Below, piece after piece: positions 10,388 to 19,759 of a stretch of 47,101 bases of DNA. Numbering within the stretch: the stretch's first letter is position 1; the number at the start of each line of letters is the position of its first letter. The position numbers and the translations under genes were made by a program. Where the stretch lies: the NCBI GenBank assembly GCA_012522415.1, contig JAAYKM010000042.1:1-47101 (forward strand), in the 5' to 3' direction. The notes beneath the pieces were generated by a model. That model was given only the letters and a program-made list of their open reading frames with translations. It searched no databases and was not told where the DNA came from. The DNA is from Deltaproteobacteria bacterium. GTDB taxonomy: Bacteria > Desulfobacterota > Syntrophia > Syntrophales > JAAYKM01.

Positions 10388-10545
10388 GATGACGTCTTCT
10401 CCTGATTTGTGTTGATTACACCATGAACCGGATTTTTACCACAAAGGCCTTGACGCCTGCAGATAAAGCTGTTAGTCGAATTTTCCAAGAGCGGTTTCGG
10501 TTGCGTGCATAAGGCTTGGCCGAGTTTTTTCATCATGGAGGCTCC

Positions 10546-11925
10546 TTGGATTTCCTTTCCGATACCCTGATCCTGTCAAGAATGCAGTTCGCCTTCAAGG
10601 CTCTGTTCCATATTCTCTGGCCCATCCTGGGCATCGGTCTCAGCATCTATATTTTCTGCATGGAGCTGCTTTGGCTCAAACGAAAGGACCTGTTCTACTA
10701 TTGGCAGGCCCGTTTCTGGACGCGGCTGTTCCTTCTGAATTTTGCCATGGGAGTGGTTACGGGTATCCCCCTGTCCTTCGAGTTCGGTACAAACTGGGCT
10801 CGTTTTGCTGCAGAGCGCGGCGGGTTCATCGGTGAACTCATCGGACTCGAGGCCACCATGGCGTTTATGCTTGAGTCGGCGTTTCTCGGTATCATGATCT
10901 GGGGTTGGAAAAGGCTGCCCCCGGGCCTGCACCTTTTTTCCACGGGGATGGTTGCTCTGGGCAGCACCATGTCGGCGTTCTGGATCATGTCGGCCAATTC
11001 CTGGATGCAAACCCCGGCCGGTGTCGTATTCGAAGGGAGCCGGTATGTCGTGACGGATTATTATCAGGCGATTTTCAATCCAGATTTTTGGGTCGGTTTT
11101 CTACATATGTACATCGCCTGTCTGGAAACGACCGTTTTTGTCATAGGCGGTATCTCCGCCTGGTACCTGCTCCGGCAGCGGCATGTCGATTTTTTCCTTC
11201 GCTCCTTCAAGATCGCCGTTGTTACAGCCTTTTTCCTGGCTTTTATCCAGGTCGTTCAGGGGGATTTTTCAGGAAAAGCCGTCGCGGAACACCAGCCGGC
11301 CAAACTGGGTGCCATTGAAGCACACTGGGATACCAATGCTCCGGGCGAAGGGGCCTCCTGGATTCTTCTGGCACGGCCGAATCCGGACGAGGGGCGAAAC
11401 GACTGGGCGATCGAATTCCCATACCTGCTGAGTTTCCTTCTCACCTACAGCCCAACTGGCAAGGTGACCGGGTTGAACGAATTCCCCAGAGAAGACATTC
11501 CCCCCGTCACCATACCCTTTTACAGCTTCCGGATCATGTTTACCGTGGGTTTCGCCCTCGTGTTTCTGGTGATCTGGTCGGGCTGGCTCTGGCGTAAAGG
11601 AGGATTCGAGAAAAAAAGCCTCACACGGAACAAGTGGTTCCTCTACGCCTGGCTGTTCGCCATCCCCGCCGCTTACGTTGCCGTGGAGGCCGGATGGATT
11701 GTACGGGAAATGGGGCGCCAGCCCTGGATCATATACGGGGTGATGCGTACCGGTGAAGGGGTATCGCGGTTGCCGGCCGACCACGTGGCATTTACCTTGT
11801 TTGCCTATGTCCTCGGGTATGCGTTGCTGTTTCTGATATTTCTTTATGCGGGAGGCCGTATCATCGGCCGGGGACCTGAATTTGAAAAACCGCCGCCCGG
11901 AACGGGCACTGCGTTTAGACGGTGA
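10546..11925 (+). CDS. cydA: Cytochrome bd ubiquinol oxidase subunit I
   Basis: The 459-residue membrane subunit carries the haems of a bd-type oxidase, which reduces oxygen to water with quinol. The start is taken as the TTG at 10546, 4 nt after a GGAGG, because the product then begins LDFLSDTLILSRMQFAF like other CydA proteins. A further TTG at 10516 lacks such a site. Haem-ligand candidates are His22 (ALFHILWP) and His187 (GFLHMYIACLETT). The quinol-side motif EMGRQPW is at residues 388-394. The short quinol loop and MRTGEGVS point to the shorter, CIO-like branch of the family. In an anaerobe this is an oxygen-scavenging enzyme; the neighbouring perR-katA supports that role. Confidence 0.95.
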   Translation: MDFLSDTLILSRMQFAFKALFHILWPILGIGLSIYIFCMELLWLKRKDLFYYWQARFWTRLFLLNFAMGVVTGIPLSFEFGTNWARFAAERGGFIGELIGLEATMAFMLESAFLGIMIWGWKRLPPGLHLFSTGMVALGSTMSAFWIMSANSWMQTPAGVVFEGSRYVVTDYYQAIFNPDFWVGFLHMYIACLETTVFVIGGISAWYLLRQRHVDFFLRSFKIAVVTAFFLAFIQVVQGDFSGKAVAEHQPAKLGAIEAHWDTNAPGEGASWILLARPNPDEGRNDWAIEFPYLLSFLLTYSPTGKVTGLNEFPREDIPPVTIPFYSFRIMFTVGFALVFLVIWSGWLWRKGGFEKKSLTRNKWFLYAWLFAIPAAYVAVEAGWIVREMGRQPWIIYGVMRTGEGVSRLPADHVAFTLFAYVLGYALLFLIFLYAGGRIIGRGPEFEKPPPGTGTAFRR

Positions 11926-12917
11926 GGGATCTCATAGTGACTGGATACTGGCAGCCTTATATCGGATACGCCTGGGTTTTCGTTCTGGCTCTCATCTTCC
12001 TGACCTACCTGGTTCTGGACGGGCTCGTTTCCGGTATCGGAATGCTGAGCTTGTGGATTCGTGAGCCCCGTTTGCGGAAGGAAATGGTTGAAAGCTTTTC
12101 CGGAGTGTGGCATGCCCATCAGACTTGGCTGGTCGTTTTCGCCGGTCTTCTGTTCGGGTCCTTTCCCATGGTATTCGGCCGCATGCTGCCGTTTCTCTAT
12201 CTGCCCGTCTTCCTGCTCATCGTGGGGATCGCCATTCGCGGCATCTCTTTGGAGTTGCTCGAATTAAACGAATCCCCCGGACTCTGGACATTCCTTTTTT
12301 CCCTGGGCAGTATCATTTTGACATTTTCCCAGGCGCTGCTCGCCGTTTTCACCCTCAAGGTCATTTATTATTACGCCTTTTTTCAGTTTCCGGCATCGGC
12401 TCTGCCCGGGAACGTCTTTACCCTCGGCCTGACCTTGACCCTGATTTTTTCCTATATCCTTTTTGGCGCCACCTATCTGATCACCAAGACATCGGGAGAC
12501 AGTGAAAGCCTTTTCTACGCCGTTGCCCGCAAGGCGTCATCCGCTCTCGTCGTGACCGTCGCCTGCGTGATTGTGTTGCTTGGCATTCCACGGCCGCAGC
12601 ACCCCCTAATCCTTTACACGGCTTTCGGGATCGCTCTGCTTCTGTCTGTCATCCTGTTCCGCTGCCTGACGCATGGAAAGAAAAAACCCCTGTTCTTTCT
12701 GGCGGTTTTCTCTTTCATCAGTCTTTCTTTCGCCCTGTTCAGTACCTACCCGGGGTTTATCCCCGCCCTTTCGTCCATTTCGCTGTTTGTTTCTTCTCCC
12801 CGCTCCCAGTATGTGATGCTGATAGTCTTTTGCCTCATCCTCCCCGTCATCATCATGTATAATGTGTTTCAGTACCGGGTTTTTCTCGGCGAGGCCCGTA
12901 AAAATGCCGGTTCATGA
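11922..12917 (+). CDS. cydB: Cytochrome bd ubiquinol oxidase subunit II
   Basis: The 331-residue product has about eight to nine hydrophobic segments and the CydB signatures YAWVFVLALIFLTYLVLDGL at the N-terminus, GVWHAHQTWLVVFAGLLFG, and LPFLYLPVFLLIVGIAIRG. It forms the heterodimer with CydA that makes the oxidase active. The GTG start overlaps the cydA stop by 4 nt (GTGA), indicating translational coupling. No cydX-like small gene is evident after it. The next gene is convergent, 46 nt away. Confidence 0.94.
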   Translation: MRDLIVTGYWQPYIGYAWVFVLALIFLTYLVLDGLVSGIGMLSLWIREPRLRKEMVESFSGVWHAHQTWLVVFAGLLFGSFPMVFGRMLPFLYLPVFLLIVGIAIRGISLELLELNESPGLWTFLFSLGSIILTFSQALLAVFTLKVIYYYAFFQFPASALPGNVFTLGLTLTLIFSYILFGATYLITKTSGDSESLFYAVARKASSALVVTVACVIVLLGIPRPQHPLILYTAFGIALLLSVILFRCLTHGKKKPLFFLAVFSFISLSFALFSTYPGFIPALSSISLFVSSPRSQYVMLIVFCLILPVIIMYNVFQYRVFLGEARKNAGS

Positions 12918-12963
12918 AAGGACTGGCAAGGTACAGCTTTTCCCCGGCATTGAGGCCTTGCAG

Positions 12964-13392
12964 TCATCCGATATCGATGAGCGTGATTTCAAAGGTCAGA
13001 TTGCGTCCAGCCAGAGGGTGGTTCCCGTCAATCGTGACGAGATCCCCCTCCATGTCTGTAATACGACCGTCTATTTCGACACCGTCGGCACGGGTGAAGG
13101 CCACATCGTTATCGATGCCGATTATCATTCCGTCGGGAAATTCCGATTGGGGGACATGCCATACCAGGGTCTGATCCTTTGCTCCATAGGCGTCAACCGG
13201 CTTGATCGTGACCGTTTTGGTTTCACCCGCCTTCATTCCCATAACGGCGTTTTCAAAGCCCCGGATGACCTTGCCTTTCCCAACCGTGAATGCCAGCGGC
13301 GCATTGCCGACGTTTGTTTCAAAGACACGGCCGTCCTTCAGTTTTCCCGTGTAGAAAATTTTTACCCGACTGCCTCTCCTCGCCTGTGACAT
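12964..13392 (-). CDS. FKBP-type peptidyl-prolyl isomerase, SlyD-like
   Basis: This 142-residue protein has the FKBP opening VKIFYTGKLKDGRVFETN, the VIRGFENAVMGMKAGETKTVTI core, and an inserted-in-flap (IF) chaperone region (VWHVPQSEFPDGMIIG...). It ends in NHPLAGRNLTFEITLIDI, a hallmark of the SlyD group. The histidine-rich metal-binding tail of E. coli SlyD is absent, as in many short SlyD homologues. The likely role is cytoplasmic prolyl isomerisation and folding assistance. The frame is open 13 codons upstream; the ATG at 13392 is chosen because family homology starts shortly after it, though its ribosome-binding site is weak. Confidence 0.88.
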   Translation of the reverse strand: MSQARRGSRVKIFYTGKLKDGRVFETNVGNAPLAFTVGKGKVIRGFENAVMGMKAGETKTVTIKPVDAYGAKDQTLVWHVPQSEFPDGMIIGIDNDVAFTRADGVEIDGRITDMEGDLVTIDGNHPLAGRNLTFEITLIDIG

Positions 13393-13561
13393 CTCTTTTC
13401 TGAGTCCTCCTTCCGGGGTAGGTTGCAACATGACGGCCGATCCGCCGAAGGCGAAAGCCCACCATATGCACTTTCTATATGATGTGACTGTTTATATCAA
13501 TTAAACCCGCCTGTCCATCATTTCTCCGGCAACCGGGGCGAGACATGGGCGGACAATGAAC

Positions 13562-13596
13562 TTGACATATGTCCGTATTTTTACTATTAATTATTA
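13562..13596 (+). promoter_or_regulatory. perR promoter with overlapping Per-box-like operator
   Basis: A perfect -35 (TTGACA, 13562-13567) is followed after exactly 17 nt by a -10 TATTAA (13585-13590). A 15-nt AT-rich stretch at 13582-13596 matches 10 of 14 fixed positions of the PerR box TTATAATnATTATAA and covers the -10. This layout suggests autorepression of perR. The match is by eye only. Confidence 0.6.
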
Positions 13597-13625
13597 TTCA
13601 TTTCGTCGATTCAGGAAAGCTCGGT

Positions 13626-14066
13626 ATGGAATCCATGGCCCACAGACGGAGGTGTTTTGAAATTGCCTGCAGAAAAGCCGGCTTGAAGCTGACTCCGCAA
13701 CGTTTGGGAATCTATCGTGAATTACTCACGGCGCGAGACCATCCAACGGCGGAGGCCTTACATCGGCGGCTGCGCACGACATTGCCGACCCTTTCTCTCG
13801 ATACCGTTTATCGGACGCTGGCCACCCTGACCCACCATGGCCTGATCAGTCGTCTCGAAACGAAGGAAAGCCTGGCTCGCTTCGAGGCGGTCGTGGAACC
13901 TCATCATCACCTGATTTGCTGCCAATGCGGTAAAATTGTGGATTTTCAATGGCCAGCCATGGAAGAGATTTCCCTTCCCGATGAAATCAGAACATGGGGA
14001 AGAGTCGATCAAAAGAGCGTCGTTCTTCACGGCATCTGCCAAGCCTGCCTTTCCGAATCCATTTAG
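13626..14066 (+). CDS. perR: Fur-family peroxide-sensing repressor, PerR type
   Basis: The 146-residue product has the winged-helix Fur fold (KLTPQRLGIYRELL, SLDTVYRTLATL) and two CxxC pairs for structural zinc (C98/C101 and C138/C141). Two features favour PerR over Fur. The residue after CGKIV is Asp106 (KIVDF), as in the iron-sensing site of B. subtilis PerR, where Fur proteins usually have Glu. His39 lies in DHPTAEAL, at the position of the oxidisable PerR histidine. The next gene is katA, the classical PerR target. The start at 13626 has an AGGAAAG site; an upstream ATG would add 19 hydrophobic residues foreign to the family. Confidence 0.88.
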   Translation: MESMAHRRRCFEIACRKAGLKLTPQRLGIYRELLTARDHPTAEALHRRLRTTLPTLSLDTVYRTLATLTHHGLISRLETKESLARFEAVVEPHHHLICCQCGKIVDFQWPAMEEISLPDEIRTWGRVDQKSVVLHGICQACLSESI

Positions 14067-14080
14067 ATCAAAAAGAAACG

Positions 14081-14116
14081 TTGCATTATTTGTCGAATAG
14101 TATAAATTCTTATTTA
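14081..14116 (+). promoter_or_regulatory. Candidate katA promoter region with inverted repeat
   Basis: TTGCAT at 14081-14086 and an AT-rich stretch around 14101-14108 could be a weak promoter between perR and katA. A perfect 5-bp inverted repeat (TAAAT at 14103-14107, ATTTA at 14112-14116) overlaps the presumed -10. It could be a PerR operator, but it matches the Per box poorly. Confidence 0.35.
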
Positions 14117-14183
14117 GGAAATGTGTGCCGTAACATTACCTCTGGGGAGTAACGGGACCGTTTATCCCCGCGGGGGGAAAAGA

Positions 14184-14205
14184 CATGACATAAACATGAC
14201 ATAAA
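14184..14205 (+). repeat. Tandem 11-bp direct repeat in katA leader
   Basis: CATGACATAAA occurs twice with no gap (14184-14194 and 14195-14205). The second copy runs straight into the AAGGAGGAGG ribosome-binding site of katA. It may be a simple duplication that changes leader structure. Confidence 0.85.
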
Positions 14206-14219
14206 GGAGGAGGAAACGG

Positions 14220-15680
14220 ATGAAGAAAACAAAAAAATTGACCACCAGGGCCGGGGCGCCCGTGGTAGACAATCAGAACGTACTCACTGCCGGGCCGAGG
14301 GGGCCGCAGTTGCTTCAGGATGTCTGGTTCCTGGAGAAACTGGCCCACTTCGACCGTGAACTCATTCCCGAGCGGCGCATGCACGCCAAAGGGTCGGGCG
14401 CCTATGGGACTTTTACGGTAACGCACAACATAACCAAGTACACCCGGGCCAGCATTTTTTCCAAAATCGGTAAGAAAACCGATCTTTTCGTGCGTTTTTC
14501 CACGGTGGCGGGTGAACGTGGTGCCGCCGACGCGGAACGGGATATCCGAGGCTTTGCCGTCAAGTTTTACACGGACGAGGGGAATTGGGATCTGGTGGGG
14601 AACAATACGCCGGTTTTCTTTTTACGCGATCCGCTGAAGTTTCCTGATCTTAACCACGCCGTCAAGCGAGACCCCCGCACAAACCTGCGAAGCGCCCTGA
14701 ACAACTGGGATTTCTGGAGTTCCCTGCCGGAAGCGCTGCACCAGGTAACCGTCGTCATGAGTGATCGGGGCATTCCCGCCACCTATCGTCACATGCACGG
14801 CTTCGGCAGCCATACCTACAGTTTCATCAATGCCAAGAACCAGCGTTTCTGGGTCAAATTCCATATTAAAACACAGCAGGGCATCAAAAACCTGACCGAT
14901 CAGGAGGCGGAAGCGGCCATCGGCAAGTGTCGGGAAACCCACCAGCGCGATCTGTATGAAAGCATCGAAGGGGGGGATTTTCCCCGCTGGACGTTCTATG
15001 TTCAAATCATGCCGGAAAAGGACGCCGCGACGTGTCCCTATCATCCCTTCGATCTGACGAAGGTCTGGTATCATAAGGATTACCCCCTGATCGAGGTCGG
15101 CGTTCTGGAGTTGAACCGCAACCCGGAAAACTACTTCGCCGAGGTGGAGCAATCGGCCTTCACCCCGGCCCATGTCGTTCCCGGCATCGGGTTCTCGCCG
15201 GACAAGATGCTGCAGGGGCGGCTCTTTTCCTATGGCGATGCACAGCGCTACCGTCTGGGCGTCAACCATCACCAGATTCCGGTCAACGCCCCCCGCTGCC
15301 CCTATCACAGTTTCCATCGAGACGGCGCCATGCGGGTTGACGGAAATTACGGCAGCACTTTGGGTTATGAGCCCATCAGCTTTGGCGAATGGCAGGAACG
15401 GCCGGACTTCAGAGAGCCGCCGCTTGCTTTGCAAGGGGCTGTGGATCACTGGAATTTCCGGGAGGATGACGATGATTATTACACCCAGCCCGGAAAGCTC
15501 TTTCTCCTTATGAATCCGGCGCAGCAGAAGGCGCTTTTCGAGAATACGGCCCGTGCTATGGCCGATGCCCCGGAGGCGGTCAAGCTCAGGCACATCGGCA
15601 ATTGCATGAAAGCGGAACCGGCTTACGGTATCGGCGTGGCTGAAGCGCTGGCTATCCCACAGAGCAAGATAAGAAAGTGA
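14220..15680 (+). CDS. katA: Monofunctional haem catalase (clade 3-like, small subunit)
   Basis: The 486-residue enzyme dismutates hydrogen peroxide. The catalytic distal histidine region is present as [14 protein letters not shown], the essential Asn as [12 protein letters not shown], and the proximal haem tyrosine motif as [20 protein letters not shown]. The length fits small-subunit catalases without a C-terminal flavodoxin-like domain. There is no signal peptide, so it is cytoplasmic. A very strong ribosome-binding site (AAGGAGGAGG) precedes the ATG. It follows perR on the same strand and ends at a clear terminator, so it is probably induced by peroxide through PerR. Confidence 0.96.
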   Translation: MKKTKKLTTRAGAPVVDNQNVLTAGPRGPQLLQDVWFLEKLAHFDRELIPERRMHAKGSGAYGTFTVTHNITKYTRASIFSKIGKKTDLFVRFSTVAGERGAADAERDIRGFAVKFYTDEGNWDLVGNNTPVFFLRDPLKFPDLNHAVKRDPRTNLRSALNNWDFWSSLPEALHQVTVVMSDRGIPATYRHMHGFGSHTYSFINAKNQRFWVKFHIKTQQGIKNLTDQEAEAAIGKCRETHQRDLYESIEGGDFPRWTFYVQIMPEKDAATCPYHPFDLTKVWYHKDYPLIEVGVLELNRNPENYFAEVEQSAFTPAHVVPGIGFSPDKMLQGRLFSYGDAQRYRLGVNHHQIPVNAPRCPYHSFHRDGAMRVDGNYGSTLGYEPISFGEWQERPDFREPPLALQGAVDHWNFREDDDDYYTQPGKLFLLMNPAQQKALFENTARAMADAPEAVKLRHIGNCMKAEPAYGIGVAEALAIPQSKIRK

Positions 15681-15706
15681 TTAAGCCGTCAAACTGAAAT
15701 CGGAGG

Positions 15707-15747
15707 AAAGGACGTGCCGGGGTGTAACGGTGCGTCCTTTTTGTTTG
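15707..15747 (+). terminator. Rho-independent terminator of katA
   Basis: AAAGGACG (15707-15714) pairs perfectly with CGTCCTTT (15733-15740), with a partly paired GC-rich interior, followed by TTTTTGTTT. It sits 27 nt after the katA stop. Confidence 0.85.
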
Positions 15748-15765
15748 AATGGATGGCGGACCGTT

Positions 15766-17055
15766 TCAAGACAAGGCTGATTCCGAAGGCCTGTCTCGGT
15801 TGTCGGGAGCCAGTATCGCTCTCTTTTGGTCAAATGCCTGCAAAACCATGGGGAAAGGAGACAGAACACGGCGGATTACCCCCTGGGTGAGGGATATGGC
15901 CATGCCATAGTTGGTGATGGGAACGTTGGCTTCCCTGGCTTTCCTGATACGCTCGAGCATTTCCCGTCGGTTCAGCATGCAACCCCCACAATGGATCACC
16001 AGCCGGTATTTTGTCAGATCCCTCGGATAATCACGTCCGGCAGAAACATCGATTGTCAGATCGCCTCCAACGTATTCCCTGAGCCAGCGGGGAATTTTCA
16101 CACGACCGATGTCGTCCTGAAGCGGATGATGGGAACAGGCTTCGGCGATCAAAAACCGGTCTTCCGGACGCAGGTTCTCAATAGCGGCGGCGCCTTCGGC
16201 CGCCGCGGCGAGATCGCCCTTTTGCCGGGCGAAGAGGATAGAGAAGGTTGTGCAGGGTACCTGATGGGGTACCTCTGACGTCACCCGTCGTATAACCTGG
16301 GAATCGCAAACAACCAGATCGGGCAGCCGATTCAGGTTACTCAACATGGCTGCCAGTCGATTTTCCTTTACCACCAGTGCGGCCGCGTCATGGTCCAATG
16401 TGTTCCGGATAGTCTGAACTTCCGGGAGAATAAGACGCCCCTTTGGCGCTTCCAGATCGATGGGGGTGATCAGTAGGGCCAGGCCTCCCCGTGGCAGGAG
16501 GCCGTCCAGCAGGGACGGGCTGACCGTCGAATTGTCTGGAGCGGCTTCGGCCAGGTATTTTGTGAGCAGGCCAATGGCCCCGTCTCTTCCGGTCTCGTTT
16601 TGGGTGGACAGAGGAACCACCCATCCTGTCGATTTTTTCAGTTTTTCCAGAAACGACCGGGCGGGGACGGTCAGGTCTATCTTGTTTATAACGACGATAA
16701 CGGGGATTTTTTTTTGCCGTGCTTCCTGTAGAACCGCTTCCTCATCATGGGACCATTGGCCCGCTTCCGTGACGAGAAGAATAATATCGGCACGATGAAA
16801 AACGGACTCGGTTTTTTGGATCCGCAATGGTCCCAGGGGCGAAGTATCGTCGAGACCGGCTGTGTCGAGAAACAGGACCGGACCGAGGGGAGGCAGTTCC
16901 GCCGCCTTTTCGACAATATCGGTCGTTGTGCCCGGTTTGGGGGACGTGATGGCGATATCCTGCCCGAGAATGTAATTCAGAAGGCTCGATTTACCGACAT
17001 TTGTCCGCCCGAAAATGGCTACATGAAGTCGATTGGCTTTGGGGGTTTTATCCAT
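15766..17055 (-). CDS. hydF: [FeFe]-hydrogenase H-cluster maturation GTPase HydF
   Basis: The 429-residue HydF is the scaffold on which the 2Fe subcluster of [FeFe]-hydrogenase is assembled before transfer to HydA. The N-terminal GTPase domain shows GRTNVGKSS at residues 16-24, the G2/G3 region (PGTTTD, DTAGLDD) and NKID. The C-terminal cluster-binding ligands are EACSHHPLQDDIGRVKIP and HCGGCMLNRREM, matching the CxHH...CxxC pattern of HydF. The gene follows hydG with a 30-nt gap on the same strand. No hydA is in the window. Confidence 0.95.
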   Translation of the reverse strand: MDKTPKANRLHVAIFGRTNVGKSSLLNYILGQDIAITSPKPGTTTDIVEKAAELPPLGPVLFLDTAGLDDTSPLGPLRIQKTESVFHRADIILLVTEAGQWSHDEEAVLQEARQKKIPVIVVINKIDLTVPARSFLEKLKKSTGWVVPLSTQNETGRDGAIGLLTKYLAEAAPDNSTVSPSLLDGLLPRGGLALLITPIDLEAPKGRLILPEVQTIRNTLDHDAAALVVKENRLAAMLSNLNRLPDLVVCDSQVIRRVTSEVPHQVPCTTFSILFARQKGDLAAAAEGAAAIENLRPEDRFLIAEACSHHPLQDDIGRVKIPRWLREYVGGDLTIDVSAGRDYPRDLTKYRLVIHCGGCMLNRREMLERIRKAREANVPITNYGMAISLTQGVIRRVLSPFPMVLQAFDQKRAILAPDNRDRPSESALS

Positions 17056-17085
17056 GAGGAGGTTTTTCCCACGAGACTTGAGGGG

Positions 17086-18492
17086 TTAGCAGAAAACATC
17101 CCGCTTCCCGGATCGTATCCGTTCCAGCATCTTCCCGGATACGCTCCGTTGTTTGCCGGTCATCTGAGATAACACATGTTCAATGAGATTCTCTCCTTCC
17201 CGGCGGGTGTTCGGGGTGGCATAGTCCAGCAGATATTCCATAAAAGTGGACAGGGCGTTGGGATCGCAATGTTCCTTGATTTCACCGGGTTTGGCCAGAT
17301 CCATGAAGTCGGCGCCCGTTCTGCCCAGGCGATAACAGGCCGTACAAAAAGAGGGAATATAACCCAAGGCCGCCACATCCCGGATAACTTCGCCCAGAGG
17401 ACGATGATCGCCGAGGGAAAATTGCTCGCCCACGGGTTCTTCCACATCCTTGAAATACCCACCCGGATTCGTACGGCTGCCCGCTGAGATTTGCGAAACC
17501 CCCAGGGCAAAGGTTTCGCGCCGGATATTCGGCGTCTCCCTTGTTGACATGATGATTCCCGTATAGGGTATCGCTAGACGTAAAATAGCGACAATCTTAC
17601 GGAAATCGAGGTCCGAGACGGGGTAGGGCGGTTGGGCCGCCATATCGGAACCCATCGCAGGCTCCAGTCTGGGAACGCTGATCGTGTGCGGGCCGACTCC
17701 GAATTGCTCTTCCAGATGACGGATATGTTGCATCATGGCGAGGATCTCAAAGCGCCAGTCGAACAGGCCGAACAGAACCCCGATCCCGACATCGTTGATT
17801 CCGGCCTCCATCGCCCGGTCCATGGCCGTGATGCGCCAGTCATAATCCCGTTTTTTCCCGCCAAGGTGGACCTTTTTGTAGGTCTCTCCATGGTAAGTTT
17901 CCTGAAACAACTGGTAGGTGCCGATCTTGGTATCCCTCAAATCCCTGAATTCCTGCAGTGTCAGGGGGGCGATATTGACGTTGATCCGTCTGATTTCACC
18001 CTTCTTGCTTTTGATGCCGTAAATCGTATCGATGGCATGCAGCAAATAGGCGAAGCCCTCATCCGGGTAGGATTCTCCGGCCACCAGGAGGACGCGCTTG
18101 TGTCCCTGTTCAACCAGGATCTTGATTTCCCGGGCGATTTCTTCCTGTGTTAAGGCGCGTCTCTGCACCAGGGGGTTTTTCGCCCGAAATGCGCAGTAGG
18201 TGCATTCGTTCTTACAGAAGTTCGATATGTACAGCGGCGCGAAGATAACCAGGCGCTGGCCGTAAATGGTTTCCTCGACGTACCTTGCCGTTGAGAACAG
18301 TTCTCCCAGCAGTTCCGGGTCACTCACGGCGACCAGGGTGGCGACATCTTCCATCGACAGTCCCTGGAGCTCTTTTGATTTGTGCAGCACCTCCCGAACC
18401 ATTGTGGCGTCACCGGAGATTTTTTTGGCCAAAATATCGTTGATTTCCGTTTCCTGAATAAAAAATCCTCTGCCTTTTTCTGTTTTTGCCAT
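17086..18492 (-). CDS. hydG: [FeFe]-hydrogenase maturation radical SAM enzyme HydG
   Basis: The 468-residue HydG cleaves tyrosine to supply the CO and CN ligands of the H-cluster. The radical SAM motif CKNECTYC (C93, C97, C100) binds the first [4Fe-4S] cluster. The C-terminal CTAC followed by 22 residues and another Cys is the CX2CX22C motif that holds the auxiliary five-iron cluster. That motif separates HydG from ThiH, so a thiazole-synthesis role is unlikely despite thiM/thiE downstream. Length is normal. It is transcribed leftward with hydF and diverges from hydE. Confidence 0.96.
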   Translation of the reverse strand: MAKTEKGRGFFIQETEINDILAKKISGDATMVREVLHKSKELQGLSMEDVATLVAVSDPELLGELFSTARYVEETIYGQRLVIFAPLYISNFCKNECTYCAFRAKNPLVQRRALTQEEIAREIKILVEQGHKRVLLVAGESYPDEGFAYLLHAIDTIYGIKSKKGEIRRINVNIAPLTLQEFRDLRDTKIGTYQLFQETYHGETYKKVHLGGKKRDYDWRITAMDRAMEAGINDVGIGVLFGLFDWRFEILAMMQHIRHLEEQFGVGPHTISVPRLEPAMGSDMAAQPPYPVSDLDFRKIVAILRLAIPYTGIIMSTRETPNIRRETFALGVSQISAGSRTNPGGYFKDVEEPVGEQFSLGDHRPLGEVIRDVAALGYIPSFCTACYRLGRTGADFMDLAKPGEIKEHCDPNALSTFMEYLLDYATPNTRREGENLIEHVLSQMTGKQRSVSGKMLERIRSGKRDVFC

Positions 18493-18739
18493 GTTTCTTG
18501 TCCTGATGAATCATAAAAATGTTTTTGCCAATCGCCGGACATTGAGTAGCAATAAACAGCCAAAATTGGAATGGCTTTTTATAAGGCATATAAAGCATTT
18601 GACAGGTCACGGGAAATATGGCAGGAGCCGGCAGGATGCCGTCACAGAAAACCTCTTGCCGATTTGCCGATGCAGATGTTGTCTCTGTGTTGTTCGGCTA
18701 GTCCGACTTGAGAAACGCGTCGCCGTTACAGTGTGCCCC

Positions 18740-19759
18740 ATGTCTCGTCTTGTCCTGGAGAAAATAATTCAAAGCCTGTTTGCCGGTCGGGAGGTTCAGA
18801 CGGACGAACTGGTCCATGTTTTGTCGGCCGGTGATCCGGGCGTTGTTTCTGGGATGCATACGGCAGCGGATCAAAAGCGTCTGGATATGACGGGTGATGC
18901 CGTTCTCTTGCGTGGAATCATCGAAATATCGAATATTTGTATTCAGAATTGTCAGTACTGCGGCTTGAGGAAAGATAATCGCCGTGTCCATCGCTACCGT
19001 ATGCCGGCCGTGGAGGTTTTGGAGGCGGCGAAAAGAATCATGCACGGCGGTATTTCCACCGTTGTCCTGCAGTCTGGAGAGGATCTGGCGACGACGGATT
19101 CGATTTCTACGCTTGTTAGAACCATCAAGTCGGAGACCGGTCTCACCGTGACCCTGTCCTTGGGCGAACGGGACAGGGAGGATTATCGGCGCTTCAGGGA
19201 GGCTGGGGCCGAACGATACCTTCTGAAACATGAGACGGCTTCGCGACCCCTGTTTGAAACCATGAGGCCGGGATCGTCCTACGAGAATCGCAGGCAATGT
19301 CTGCAATGGTTAAAGGAATTGGGGTTTGAAACGGGAGCGGGAAATATGATCGGCCTTCCAGGGCAATGCATGACCGATCTTGCCATGGATCTTCATTACT
19401 TGAATGCGCTGCAACCGGACATGATTGGGATCGGTCCTTTCATTCCCCACCCGGAGACACCGCTGGCCCAATATCCACCGGGCTCAAGCCCCCTGACTCT
19501 GAGGGTGGTTGCTCTGTCTCGCCTGTTGGTGCCGCAAGCGAACATACCGGCCACCACCGCTCTCGGAGTTCTCGATAAAAGCGGAAGAATCAATGCCCTT
19601 CATGCCGGCGCCAATGTCGTGATGCTGGACTTCACCCCGGTGAAATACCGCCGGTTCTATGATATTTATCCGGGTAAGGCCCGCGCATTGACTGAGATGG
19701 ATACGTATCTGCCGATCCTGAGGGAAGAACTCGCGGCCATTGGCCGACCCGTCGGATGA
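18740..19759 (+). CDS. hydE: [FeFe]-hydrogenase maturation radical SAM enzyme HydE
   Basis: The 339-residue HydE acts with HydG and HydF in building the H-cluster, where it processes the HydG-made iron complex. The radical SAM motif is CIQNCQYC (C67, C71, C74), followed by GLRKDNRRVHRYRM typical of HydE. GLPGQ and IGPFIPHPETPL are also conserved. The frame is open 83 codons further upstream, but that extension is cysteine- and arginine-rich without homology and overlaps the hydG start. The ATG at 18740 gives the normal length of about 340-350. No strong ribosome-binding site precedes it. The 18493-18739 gap must hold both divergent promoters; TTGACA near 18600 is a possible -35 for hydE. Confidence 0.93.
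   Translation: MSRLVLEKIIQSLFAGREVQTDELVHVLSAGDPGVVSGMHTAADQKRLDMTGDAVLLRGIIEISNICIQNCQYCGLRKDNRRVHRYRMPAVEVLEAAKRIMHGGISTVVLQSGEDLATTDSISTLVRTIKSETGLTVTLSLGERDREDYRRFREAGAERYLLKHETASRPLFETMRPGSSYENRRQCLQWLKELGFETGAGNMIGLPGQCMTDLAMDLHYLNALQPDMIGIGPFIPHPETPLAQYPPGSSPLTLRVVALSRLLVPQANIPATTALGVLDKSGRINALHAGANVVMLDFTPVKYRRFYDIYPGKARALTEMDTYLPILREELAAIGRPVG

Noticed and set aside
14622-15593. Minus-strand open frame of 323 codons opposite katA
   Set aside because: Antisense of a clear catalase; a by-product of GC-rich codon usage.
17086-18492. Assigning the radical SAM gene as thiH because of nearby thiamine genes
   Set aside because: The C-terminal CX2CX22C motif and adjacent hydF and hydE make it HydG.
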